Below, one piece after another: positions 1 to 4,771 of a DNA stretch of 5,468 nucleotides (positions within the stretch are counted from its first letter, which is position 1; each line of letters starts with the position of its first letter). The DNA lies in assembly GCA_948874605.1 (NCBI GenBank), contig CAQRXS010000079.1, positions 1 through 5,468 of the forward strand, given 5' to 3'. Origin of the DNA: an uncultured Bacilli bacterium (GTDB lineage Bacteria; Bacillota_I; Bacilli_A; RF39; UBA660). The notes beneath the pieces were generated by a model. It searched no databases and was not told the origin of the DNA. It worked only from the letters and a program-made list of their open reading frames with translations. The translations under genes were made by a program, and so were the position numbers.

Positions 1-83
1 TAAGTACTACTTCCTACAACAAGTATTACAGCAACTAGAAGAATACTCCACATTAGTTTTTTATTATTTTTTTCTCTTTCCAT
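1..83 (-). CDS. N-terminus of a signal-anchor or exported protein, cut by the left edge
   Basis: Reading the minus strand from the ATG at 83, the frame stays open for 27 codons and leaves the window at position 1. The peptide starts with a charged stretch (MEREKNNKKL) followed by a hydrophobic run (WSILLVAVILVVG, about residues 12-24). This is a typical signal peptide or N-terminal membrane anchor, so the product is probably exported or membrane-tethered. Upstream, GAAG and TTGGTG lie 4-14 nt from the ATG and make only a moderate ribosome binding site. The Met at residue 11 (position 53) is a possible alternative start. The gene points the same way as the 44-codon gene on its right, but a terminator and a promoter lie between, so it is probably a separate transcript. 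The family cannot be told from so short a fragment. Confidence 0.6.
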   Translation of the reverse strand, partial: MEREKNNKKLMWSILLVAVILVVGSST

Positions 84-155
84 AAAACACCAACTTCTTT
101 TTATTATGTACTCAGTTTATATTTTTTATAAAATATCTATCCTTAATATAAACAA

Positions 156-184
156 ATTTTAGAACATAAAATCACAAAAGTCAA
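156..184 (-). promoter_or_regulatory. Predicted sigma-A-type promoter for the left-edge gene
   Basis: On the minus strand, TTGACT (179-184) is followed after a 17-nt spacer by TAAAAT (156-161). Both hexamers are close to consensus and the spacing is ideal. Transcription would start near 149, giving a leader of about 66 nt before the ATG at 83. A second, poorer -10 (CATAAT, 103-108) lies closer to the gene and would give a short leader like those of the other genes here, so the start point is uncertain. Confidence 0.5.
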
Positions 185-190
185 TTTTAT

Positions 191-216
191 AAAAAAAGTA
201 TAGTCATTTCCTATAC
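191..216 (-). terminator. Rho-independent terminator of the 44-codon gene
   Basis: Five nucleotides after the stop codon of the small gene, the minus strand reads GTATAG, a 7-nt loop (GAAATGA), then CTATAC, followed directly by seven T residues (191-197). The 6-bp stem is AT-rich and therefore weak, but its position and the uninterrupted T-tract make it a convincing intrinsic terminator. It would make the small gene monocistronic. Confidence 0.65.
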
Positions 217-220
217 AACA

Positions 221-355
221 TTACCTCGAATATTCCTCTAAAATATTACTACTCTGATTTAAAAGTCTAATTCGCTCATTCAACATCAAAATTCCACAAA
301 TAATAACTAAGTATAATACCAAGATTACCCCATATTTTTTTAAAAATTTTTCCAT
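221..355 (-). CDS. 44-aa single-pass membrane protein divergent from lexA; candidate SOS-induced division inhibitor
   Basis: The ORF runs from ATG at 355 to TAA at 221. An AGAGG ribosome binding site ends 10 nt before the ATG. The protein has a basic N-terminus (MEKFLKKYG), one hydrophobic helix at about residues 9-25 (with Cys20), and an 18-20-residue charged tail (NERIRLLNQ..., ending EEYSR). The basic N-terminus predicts N-in, with the tail outside. It has no LysM domain and resembles no family I can name by sequence. Its context is telling: it is divergent from lexA, its promoter has a LexA box filling the -35/-10 spacer, and it has its own terminator. In Bacillus (yneA) and Staphylococcus (sosA), the gene divergent from lexA encodes a small membrane protein that blocks division during the SOS response. 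I infer the same role here. That the gene is real is well supported; its function rests on context only. Confidence 0.72.
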   Translation of the reverse strand: MEKFLKKYGVILVLYLVIICGILMLNERIRLLNQSSNILEEYSR

Positions 356-381
356 ATATATCAAACCTCTTTCCTAAAAAA

Positions 382-410
382 AGTTTATCAAAAACATTTG
401 TTCGTGTCAA
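382..410 (-). promoter_or_regulatory. LexA-controlled promoter of the 44-codon gene
   Basis: On the minus strand, TTGACA (405-410, perfect -35) is followed by a 17-nt spacer and TAAACT (382-387). The spacer contains the whole of LexA box 1, so bound LexA would directly block RNA polymerase. The predicted start near 375 leaves a leader of about 20 nt that begins almost at the ribosome binding site. Confidence 0.65.
391..404. promoter_or_regulatory. LexA box 1 (operator of the small gene)
   Basis: AAAACATTTGTTCG (plus strand) matches the Gram-positive LexA consensus CGAACATATGTTCG except at the first two positions and one central base. The GTTCG arm is perfect. It lies wholly within the spacer of the minus-strand promoter, where a repressor would be expected to act. 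Confidence 0.75.
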
Positions 411-418
411 GCACATAA

Positions 419-432
419 TGAACAATTGTTTG
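419..432. promoter_or_regulatory. LexA box 2 (lexA autoregulation)
   Basis: TGAACAATTGTTTG matches the LexA consensus in both half-sites with one change at each outer position (TGAAC and GTTTG), and AACAATTGTT is a perfect palindrome. Its last three bases overlap the -35 hexamer of the lexA promoter, as expected for autorepression. The centres of boxes 1 and 2 are 28 bp apart. Confidence 0.78.
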
Positions 433-459
433 ACATTTTGCATTTAGGTATGTTATTAT
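430..459 (+). promoter_or_regulatory. lexA promoter
   Basis: TTGACA (430-435, perfect -35) is followed by an 18-nt spacer and TATTAT (454-459), preceded by a TGn extension (451-453). The -35 overlaps LexA box 2. The predicted start near 466 coincides with the AGGAG ribosome binding site at 466-470, so the leader would be only about 17 nt. Confidence 0.65.
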
Positions 460-482
460 GATTATAGGAGTGTGAAATACCT

Positions 483-1109
483 ATGAACAAAGAAAAAAAA
501 CTAACCAAAAAACAAAATGAAGTTTTTGATTTTATAAAAAAATACATTGCAGAACACGGATTTCCTCCAGCAGTAAGAGAAATATGTTCAGCTATGAATT
601 TATCTAGTCCTGCAACCGTTCAAGCTCATATAAACCATTTGAAAGAAGCTGGCGTAATTAAAAATTCAAGTAATAAATTTAGAACTTTAGAAATTATTGG
701 CGAAAACGAATACCTAGCTCAAGATGAAAACCTCGTAAAAGTGCCTCTCCTTGGAAAAATAACAGCCGGAAACCCTATTGAAGCCATAGAAAGACCTAAT
801 GAATACTTTAACTTACCTGCCAATTTAGTTCCTGCAAAAGAAACCGTGTTTACTTTAGAAGTAAGCGGCGAATCCATGATAAACAAGGGAATTTTTGATG
901 GAGATTATGTAATCGTCAAAAAGCAAAATACTGCTCGAAATGGTGACATAGTAGTAGCTATGACGGAAGAAAATGAAGTAACTTTAAAAACATTTTATAA
1001 AGAAGATGGTCATATACGTTTACAGCCAGAAAATGATACAATGGCACCATTTATTTTTCCAAATGTTACAATCTTAGGAATTGCAATTGGACTTTTCCGA
1101 ATGTTTTAA
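483..1109 (+). CDS. lexA: LexA, SOS-response repressor and self-cleaving protease
   Basis: LexA represses DNA-damage genes. RecA filaments on single-stranded DNA stimulate it to cleave itself, which induces the SOS response. The 208-aa length is normal (Bacillus LexA is about 205). Residues 1-70 form the winged helix-turn-helix (TKKQNEVFDFIKKY, GFPPAVREIC, SSPATVQAHINHLKEAGVI). The Ala95-Gly96 cleavage site lies in KITAGNPIEA. The S24-type protease domain follows, with catalytic Ser131 in SGESM and Lys169 in VTLKTF. All key residues are present, so the protein should be active. The start is the ATG at 483. AGGAG lies 12 nt upstream, a rather long spacing, but no better start exists. Two LexA boxes upstream indicate autoregulation and co-control of the divergent 44-codon gene. 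The convergent rhomboid gene follows. Confidence 0.97.
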   Translation: MNKEKKLTKKQNEVFDFIKKYIAEHGFPPAVREICSAMNLSSPATVQAHINHLKEAGVIKNSSNKFRTLEIIGENEYLAQDENLVKVPLLGKITAGNPIEAIERPNEYFNLPANLVPAKETVFTLEVSGESMINKGIFDGDYVIVKKQNTARNGDIVVAMTEENEVTLKTFYKEDGHIRLQPENDTMAPFIFPNVTILGIAIGLFRMF

Positions 1110-1135
1110 AAAAGTTATCAAAAATCTTTGATAAC
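1108..1135 (-). terminator. Hairpin terminator of the rhomboid gene, between two convergent genes
   Basis: GTTATCAAA (1114-1122) and TTTGATAAC (1127-1135) form a perfect 9-bp stem with a 4-nt loop. On the minus strand it begins one nucleotide after the rhomboid stop codon and is followed by six T residues (1108-1113), which overlap the end of lexA. On the plus strand no T-tract follows the stem, so it is a poorer terminator for lexA. Confidence 0.7.
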
Positions 1136-1136
1136 C

Positions 1137-2279
1137 TTAATGGAAAAATAACAAATATCCTAAAAACAATAAATAAATTATTAATACGATACAACCATTT
1201 AAACGGTTGTTTTTTTCTTCTTTTTGTTGAACCCCTAAAGCCATTGCAACTAAAACTCCACCGATTAAACCTCCAATATGAGCAGCATTATCAATACCAG
1301 AAGTAACAAAGCCCAAAGCTAAATTAAGAAGAATTAAAGGAATAATTTGACTATTCATAATTGAGCCAAGATATAAACGGTACTGATACCCAAAATAAAC
1401 AATTGCTCCAAGTAATCCGAAAATTGCACCCGAAGCTCCAACACTAACAGTATTAGGGTTGATTACACAGCTCATAAGGCTTGCCGAAAGCATACTTACA
1501 AAATAAATCGTTAAAAACTTCCATTTGCCTACAACATTTTCAAGTTGATTCCCAATAATAGCTAAAGAATACATATTAAATAGCAAATGTAAAATTCCAC
1601 CATGTAAGAAACCCGCAGTAAAAAGTCGCCATAATTCTCCACCTTGAACCAAAATAGAATTAAGAGCTCCATAACGAAGAAGATGTAATGCAGATAAATT
1701 CGTTCCACTTACAACATAAACACAAAAAAAAGTCACCACATTTAGTAAAATCAAAATATTTGTAACAATAATCTTTTTTTCTTTAAATATACGTTCATAC
1801 ATCTTATTTTCCCTCTCTGTTTTCTTATTTATATCATTCGTAACATCCATAATTAAGTCAAAACCTTGTTCTTCTAATAAAAGCTTTTCGCCCAAATCTG
1901 GGAAATCACCAATCAAAGATGTCTTCTCAATATCATCTACTTTACCAACAAATACGGACGAAATATTTTTTACCTCTTCTAACTGAACGCCTTCATTCAC
2001 ATCTAATAAAATATTTAAAGCATTCATTTTAAAAGATAATGTTTTTTTCTTTACTTGCCGCATAACATTACGTAATTTAATTACATCATACTCGTATTGC
2101 TCTTTATTATGAATGTAATTTGTATTAATTCGAATAATTTTATAAGGTCCCGTTTGACTTTGTAGCCAAATTTCATCTTTTACTCCATTCACAACCATAG
2201 GATTATAATTTTGTTCTGTAATAAAATAATGAACCAATCGCATAAGAATATCATCTTTATTATTAATTTGAAGTGTCAT
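1137..2279 (-). CDS. Rhomboid-family intramembrane serine protease (GluP/YqgP-like, without TPR tail)
   Basis: Rhomboids cleave membrane proteins within or near their transmembrane helices. Residues 1-165 form a soluble N-terminal domain, as in the Bacillus YqgP/GluP group. Residues 170-379 hold about seven hydrophobic segments. The rhomboid signatures are intact: WRLFTAGFLHGG, HLLFNMYSL (Asn235), catalytic Ser283 in GASGAIFG, and catalytic His334 in NAAHIGGLIGG. The protease should therefore be active. The 380-aa protein ends just after its last helix, whereas YqgP is about 507 aa with C-terminal TPR repeats that are absent here. A GGAGG site lies 7 nt before the ATG. The gene is divergent from the four-helix protein gene and convergent with lexA. 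Its substrates cannot be read from the sequence; in YqgP they include membrane transporters such as MgtE. Confidence 0.93.
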   Translation of the reverse strand: MTLQINNKDDILMRLVHYFITEQNYNPMVVNGVKDEIWLQSQTGPYKIIRINTNYIHNKEQYEYDVIKLRNVMRQVKKKTLSFKMNALNILLDVNEGVQLEEVKNISSVFVGKVDDIEKTSLIGDFPDLGEKLLLEEQGFDLIMDVTNDINKKTERENKMYERIFKEKKIIVTNILILLNVVTFFCVYVVSGTNLSALHLLRYGALNSILVQGGELWRLFTAGFLHGGILHLLFNMYSLAIIGNQLENVVGKWKFLTIYFVSMLSASLMSCVINPNTVSVGASGAIFGLLGAIVYFGYQYRLYLGSIMNSQIIPLILLNLALGFVTSGIDNAAHIGGLIGGVLVAMALGVQQKEEKNNRLNGCIVLIIYLLFLGYLLFFH

Positions 2280-2300
2280 AAAATTACCTCCAGTAATATT

Positions 2301-2329
2301 ATTTTACATGAAAACATAAGATTAGTAAA
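2301..2329 (-). promoter_or_regulatory. Predicted promoter of the rhomboid gene
   Basis: On the minus strand, TTTACT (2324-2329) is followed after 17 nt by TAAAAT (2301-2306). The -35 matches TTGACA at four of six positions. The predicted start near 2294 gives a leader of about 15 nt that contains little more than the GGAGG site (2287-2291). Confidence 0.4.
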
Positions 2330-2343
2330 GAAGGTGTTGTCAT

Positions 2344-2670
2344 ATGGCATTTTATTGTATACTATATTTTTTTACAACTTTATTTTTAGGAGTTCCAGTG
2401 ATCAAAATTTTCCTCCAAAATAAAAACCATGATAATCTCATTTTTTTAATACTTTGTAATGCGATTTTCATGATTTCAACTACCATGTTTTATTTTCAAG
2501 CAAATGAACTGTTACTTGCATTCTTCTCTTCTATCTTTTTATTCATCTACGCAATCTTACTCATTCACAATATTTTAAAAGAAAAAAAAGACAATTTTAT
2601 TTTTGTTTTGCCTTATCTATGTTATACCACAACGTTATTAATCGATTTCTTTTTCCTCACGTTTTTCTAA
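2344..2670 (+). CDS. 108-aa four-helix membrane protein, possibly a shortened TspO/MBR relative
   Basis: The ATG at 2344 is preceded 7 nt upstream by AAGGTG, and an in-frame stop lies at 2326, so the start is well fixed. The gene fills the gap between the rhomboid and rluD genes, which supports it being real. The protein is almost all membrane, with hydrophobic segments at about residues 2-24, 31-51, 54-77 and 84-106 and a short basic loop (LKEKKDN, 78-84). The second half resembles the TspO/MBR pattern: LCNAIFM near 37-43, MFYF at 48-51, and VLPYLCYTTTLL at 88-99, like the TspO PYxxW..A..LN helix. If so, TspO helix 1 is missing (usual length about 155 aa) and the characteristic Trp residues are replaced. 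This family link is tentative. The last 33 nt overlap the end of rluD on the opposite strand. Confidence 0.62.
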   Translation: MAFYCILYFFTTLFLGVPVIKIFLQNKNHDNLIFLILCNAIFMISTTMFYFQANELLLAFFSSIFLFIYAILLIHNILKEKKDNFIFVLPYLCYTTTLLIDFFFLTFF

Positions 2671-3552
2671 AGAATCTAAAAAATCTTGAAATGTTTTTGG
2701 TAACGGAACTTCAAAATGAAGTTCTTCTTTTGTAATTGGTTCTACAAAATCGATCTCACTGGAATGTAAAAATTGACCGAATTCCTGAATCACTTCTACA
2801 CCATACACAGGATCATTCCATAACGGGTAACCAATATAAGCCATATGTACTCGGATTTGATGAGTTCGACCAGTTTCTAAGATACATTCTACTAAAGTAT
2901 ATTCGTCATAACGTTTAAGAACATTCACATGGGTAATAGCAGATTTACTATTTTTCTCTGTAACCATCATTTTCTTACGATTCACATCATCTCTACCAAT
3001 TGGGGCATCAATCGTAATATGGTTATGTTTTAAAACCCCTTTTACTAATGCGATGTATTTTCGCTTTATAGAATGACGCTTAAATTCTTCTCCCAGAATT
3101 TCATGTGCCTTATTGTTTTTTGCAACAATCATAAGACCAGAAGTATCTTTATCAATTCGATGTACAATACCAGGCCTTTCTTCTCCATTACAATCACTTA
3201 AACATTGCGTATAGTATAATAACGCATTCACTAAAGTTCCACTCTTATTTCCACTTCCAGGATGTACCACCATTCCAGATGGTTTATTAACTACAATAAC
3301 ATTTTCCGTTTCAAAAACAATTTCTATAGGAATATTCTCAGGACTTAAATCTATTTCGTCCTTATATTCTTGAACAATTTCTACTATATCCCCCGAACTA
3401 ACCTTACTTGAGGCTCTAGGAATATTACCATTTAATAAAATACAATTAGCTTCCAACATCTTAGCAATTCTACTTCTAGAATACTCCGAATGTTCACTTA
3501 AATACTTATCTAATCTTTCTTTCTCGTCTACCTCGACAATTATTTTTTCCAT
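2638..3552 (-). CDS. rluD: 23S rRNA pseudouridine synthase, RluA/RluD family
   Basis: This enzyme isomerises specific uridines of 23S rRNA to pseudouridine; E. coli RluD acts on helix 69. At 304 aa it has the normal length. Residues 1-62 are an S4 RNA-binding domain (ERLDKYLSEH, SRSRIAKMLEANCILLNG). The catalytic domain follows with VVNKPSGMVVHPG (87-99), the HRIDKDTSGLMIVAKN motif with catalytic Asp134, and ETGRTHQIRVHMAYIG (226-241). All hallmarks are intact. The start at 3552 has an AAGGAGG site 6 nt upstream. The first 47 nt, and the ribosome binding site, lie inside the end of lspA, so the two genes form one transcript with likely translational coupling. The exact target uridines, and whether RluD is the right member name rather than the Bacillus YlyB equivalent, are inferred. 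Confidence 0.95.
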   Translation of the reverse strand: MEKIIVEVDEKERLDKYLSEHSEYSRSRIAKMLEANCILLNGNIPRASSKVSSGDIVEIVQEYKDEIDLSPENIPIEIVFETENVIVVNKPSGMVVHPGSGNKSGTLVNALLYYTQCLSDCNGEERPGIVHRIDKDTSGLMIVAKNNKAHEILGEEFKRHSIKRKYIALVKGVLKHNHITIDAPIGRDDVNRKKMMVTEKNSKSAITHVNVLKRYDEYTLVECILETGRTHQIRVHMAYIGYPLWNDPVYGVEVIQEFGQFLHSSEIDFVEPITKEELHFEVPLPKTFQDFLDSLEKREEKEID

Positions 3553-3988
3553 ATTTTTCCTCCTTCCAAATAAGAATTATCATGAAAAGCGTACCTATTA
3601 CAATTTCTATATCTGCAAAATTAAATACAGGAAAAGAATATCCAAAAATATCAAATTTCAAAAAGTCCCTTACGTGCTGATAACAAATACGATCTATTAA
3701 ATTGCCAACGATTCCTGCGTTTAATAACGAATAGGCAAAAACTTTTAATTTTCCTTCTGGTATTGTCTTTCTCATCGTTTGAAGTAAGAATAAAGAACAA
3801 ATTCCAACTAGAACTAAAAAGAGAATTTTATTTTCTAGAATACTCCAAGATGCTCCTTTATTATATACTAAACTAAGAGAAAAGAAATTAGGAATTATAA
3901 CAATCAAATTATGTAACATAACGTCCGCCAAAGCTTTACTCCCTTGATCCAAAACAAGAAAAAAAATTGTAAGAATAAATTCAATCAT
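3506..3988 (-). CDS. lspA: Lipoprotein signal peptidase (signal peptidase II)
   Basis: LspA is a membrane aspartyl protease that removes the signal peptide of prolipoproteins after lipid attachment to the lipobox cysteine. The 160-aa protein has four membrane segments and the family motifs: LDQGSK with Asp14, VYNKGASWS with Asn43, GNLIDR with catalytic Asp99, HVRDFL at 105-110, and FNFAD with catalytic Asp126. The usual NxGAAFG box reads NKGASWS here, a modest variation. The ATG at 3988 has an AGAGG site 7 nt upstream. The last 20 residues (KYGKNNCRGRRERKIR at the end) are basic and are partly dictated by the overlap with rluD. lspA-rluD adjacency is common in Bacillota. An extended -10 promoter lies just upstream. 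Confidence 0.95.
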   Translation of the reverse strand: MIEFILTIFFLVLDQGSKALADVMLHNLIVIIPNFFSLSLVYNKGASWSILENKILFLVLVGICSLFLLQTMRKTIPEGKLKVFAYSLLNAGIVGNLIDRICYQHVRDFLKFDIFGYSFPVFNFADIEIVIGTLFMIILIWKEEKYGKNNCRGRRERKIR

Positions 3989-4010
3989 AAGATTTCCTCT
4001 TTCCCAAAAA

Positions 4011-4019
4011 AGTATACCA
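4011..4019 (-). promoter_or_regulatory. Extended -10 promoter of lspA-rluD
   Basis: The minus strand reads TGG-TATACT, a good extended -10 element. No recognisable -35 is present, because that region is the T-tract of the preceding terminator. The predicted start near 4004 would leave a leader of about 16 nt before the lspA ATG. Confidence 0.5.
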
Positions 4020-4020
4020 C

Positions 4021-4052
4021 AAAAAAAACAAAAGAACTAGTTCATTAGTTCT
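4021..4052 (-). terminator. Intrinsic terminator containing the stop codon of the 210-aa gene
   Basis: On the minus strand, AGAACTA (4046-4052) and TAGTTCT (4033-4039) form a 7-bp stem around a 6-nt loop, followed by TTTG and eight T residues (4021-4032). The TAG stop codon (4037-4039) is part of the descending arm, so the terminator begins inside the coding sequence. Confidence 0.75.
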
Positions 4053-4669
4053 TCATAACTTTCTTTTAAAACCTTCAGTTTTTCTTCATCTTCTAAATCC
4101 GATTTACTAGTTTCTGTTTCCAAATATTCAAAGAGATTTTTTCTTAAAAAATTTATTTTATTTTCAATTGCATATTTATAATTTTCAATTTCTTTTCGAA
4201 AATATTTAATAATATCTTCCAAGTGATCTTCTAATGTACCACGATTATCTACATCACTATAGCAAAGTTTCCCTTCTTCATAACTTAAATATAAAGTTTT
4301 TTTTGTTAGCATTAAATCTTCAAAAGTAGGTACAAAACCAATCAAAGCTTCTTTTTCTTTTTTATAAGTAAACGAAGCCAAAGATTCATAAGAAAGATTT
4401 ATTTGTAATACAGAAATTTTTTTCGTAGGTGAAAGATTCATACAAACTTCTTCAAAAGTAGGAATTCCTGAAAATGCAAGTATTCTTTTACGATTTTGAA
4501 TATTTCCACTCATAATATCATCTATATTTTTTTCATTGGAAATATAATAAAGGCCCTCATTATATGCTTTTTTTAAAACTTCACGAGTCAATAAAAAAAT
4601 GTTATGAAATACTAAATCCCCATACATATAAGTTAATAGATAGCTTGATAATAATATACGTATATGCAT
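4037..4669 (-). CDS. 210-aa soluble protein of unknown function
   Basis: The ATG at 4669 has an AGGTG site 7 nt upstream, a promoter before it and an intrinsic terminator at its end, so the gene looks genuine and monocistronic. I do not recognise the family. There is no clear signal peptide or membrane helix beyond a mildly hydrophobic N-terminus. Residues 39-56 (GLYYISNEKNIDDIMSGN) resemble the opening 'LYHxT...N...I...G' strand-helix motif of small ADP-ribosyltransferase-like and related domains, but no catalytic triad can be assigned, so this is weak. The element PTFE(E/D) occurs twice (70-74 and 114-118), each after a hydrophobic GI/GFV turn, suggesting an internal symmetry. Residues 146-210 are charged and helical (EDHLEDIIKYFRKEIENYK..., then an acidic E/K-rich tail), possibly a coiled coil. 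Its neighbours give no functional hint. Confidence 0.8.
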   Translation of the reverse strand: MHIRILLSSYLLTYMYGDLVFHNIFLLTREVLKKAYNEGLYYISNEKNIDDIMSGNIQNRKRILAFSGIPTFEEVCMNLSPTKKISVLQINLSYESLASFTYKKEKEALIGFVPTFEDLMLTKKTLYLSYEEGKLCYSDVDNRGTLEDHLEDIIKYFRKEIENYKYAIENKINFLRKNLFEYLETETSKSDLEDEEKLKVLKESYEELMN

Positions 4670-4693
4670 TCTTTATCACCTACCTTCATTAAA

Positions 4694-4722
4694 AGTATAC
4701 AATAGGTTTTTAAAAATCACAA
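4694..4722 (-). promoter_or_regulatory. Predicted promoter of the 210-aa gene
   Basis: On the minus strand, TTGTGA (4717-4722, four of six matches to TTGACA) is followed after 17 nt by TATACT (4694-4699). The predicted start near 4687 gives a leader of about 18 nt that contains the AGGTG ribosome binding site at 4677-4681. Confidence 0.5.
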
Positions 4723-4771
4723 ACATTTTAAAAAATAATAACATATAACGTAAAAACAACCTCAAAAACAA

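Noticed and set aside
160..173. GAACATAAAATC near the -10 of the left-edge promoter as a third LexA box
   Set aside because: Only one half-site matches; the other arm lacks GTTC, so it is not a credible operator.
472..486. A four-codon leader peptide (GTG AAA TAC CTA TGA) whose stop overlaps the lexA ATG
   Set aside because: The AGGAG site is only 1 nt from this GTG, too close for initiation, and the peptide is too short to judge.
1114..1135. The hairpin after lexA as a bidirectional terminator
   Set aside because: On the plus strand no T-tract follows the stem, so only minus-strand termination is supported.
2211..2423. A 70-aa plus-strand ORF across the rhomboid start
   Set aside because: It runs antisense through the rhomboid N-terminus and overlaps the better supported ORF at 2344 in another frame; no ribosome binding site was seen.
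2736..2918. A 60-aa plus-strand ORF
   Set aside because: It lies wholly antisense within the conserved catalytic domain of rluD.
4670..4771. A hairpin terminator after the FGE-like gene
   Set aside because: The region is T-rich on the minus strand but I could find no convincing stem; only the promoter of the 210-aa gene is supported there.
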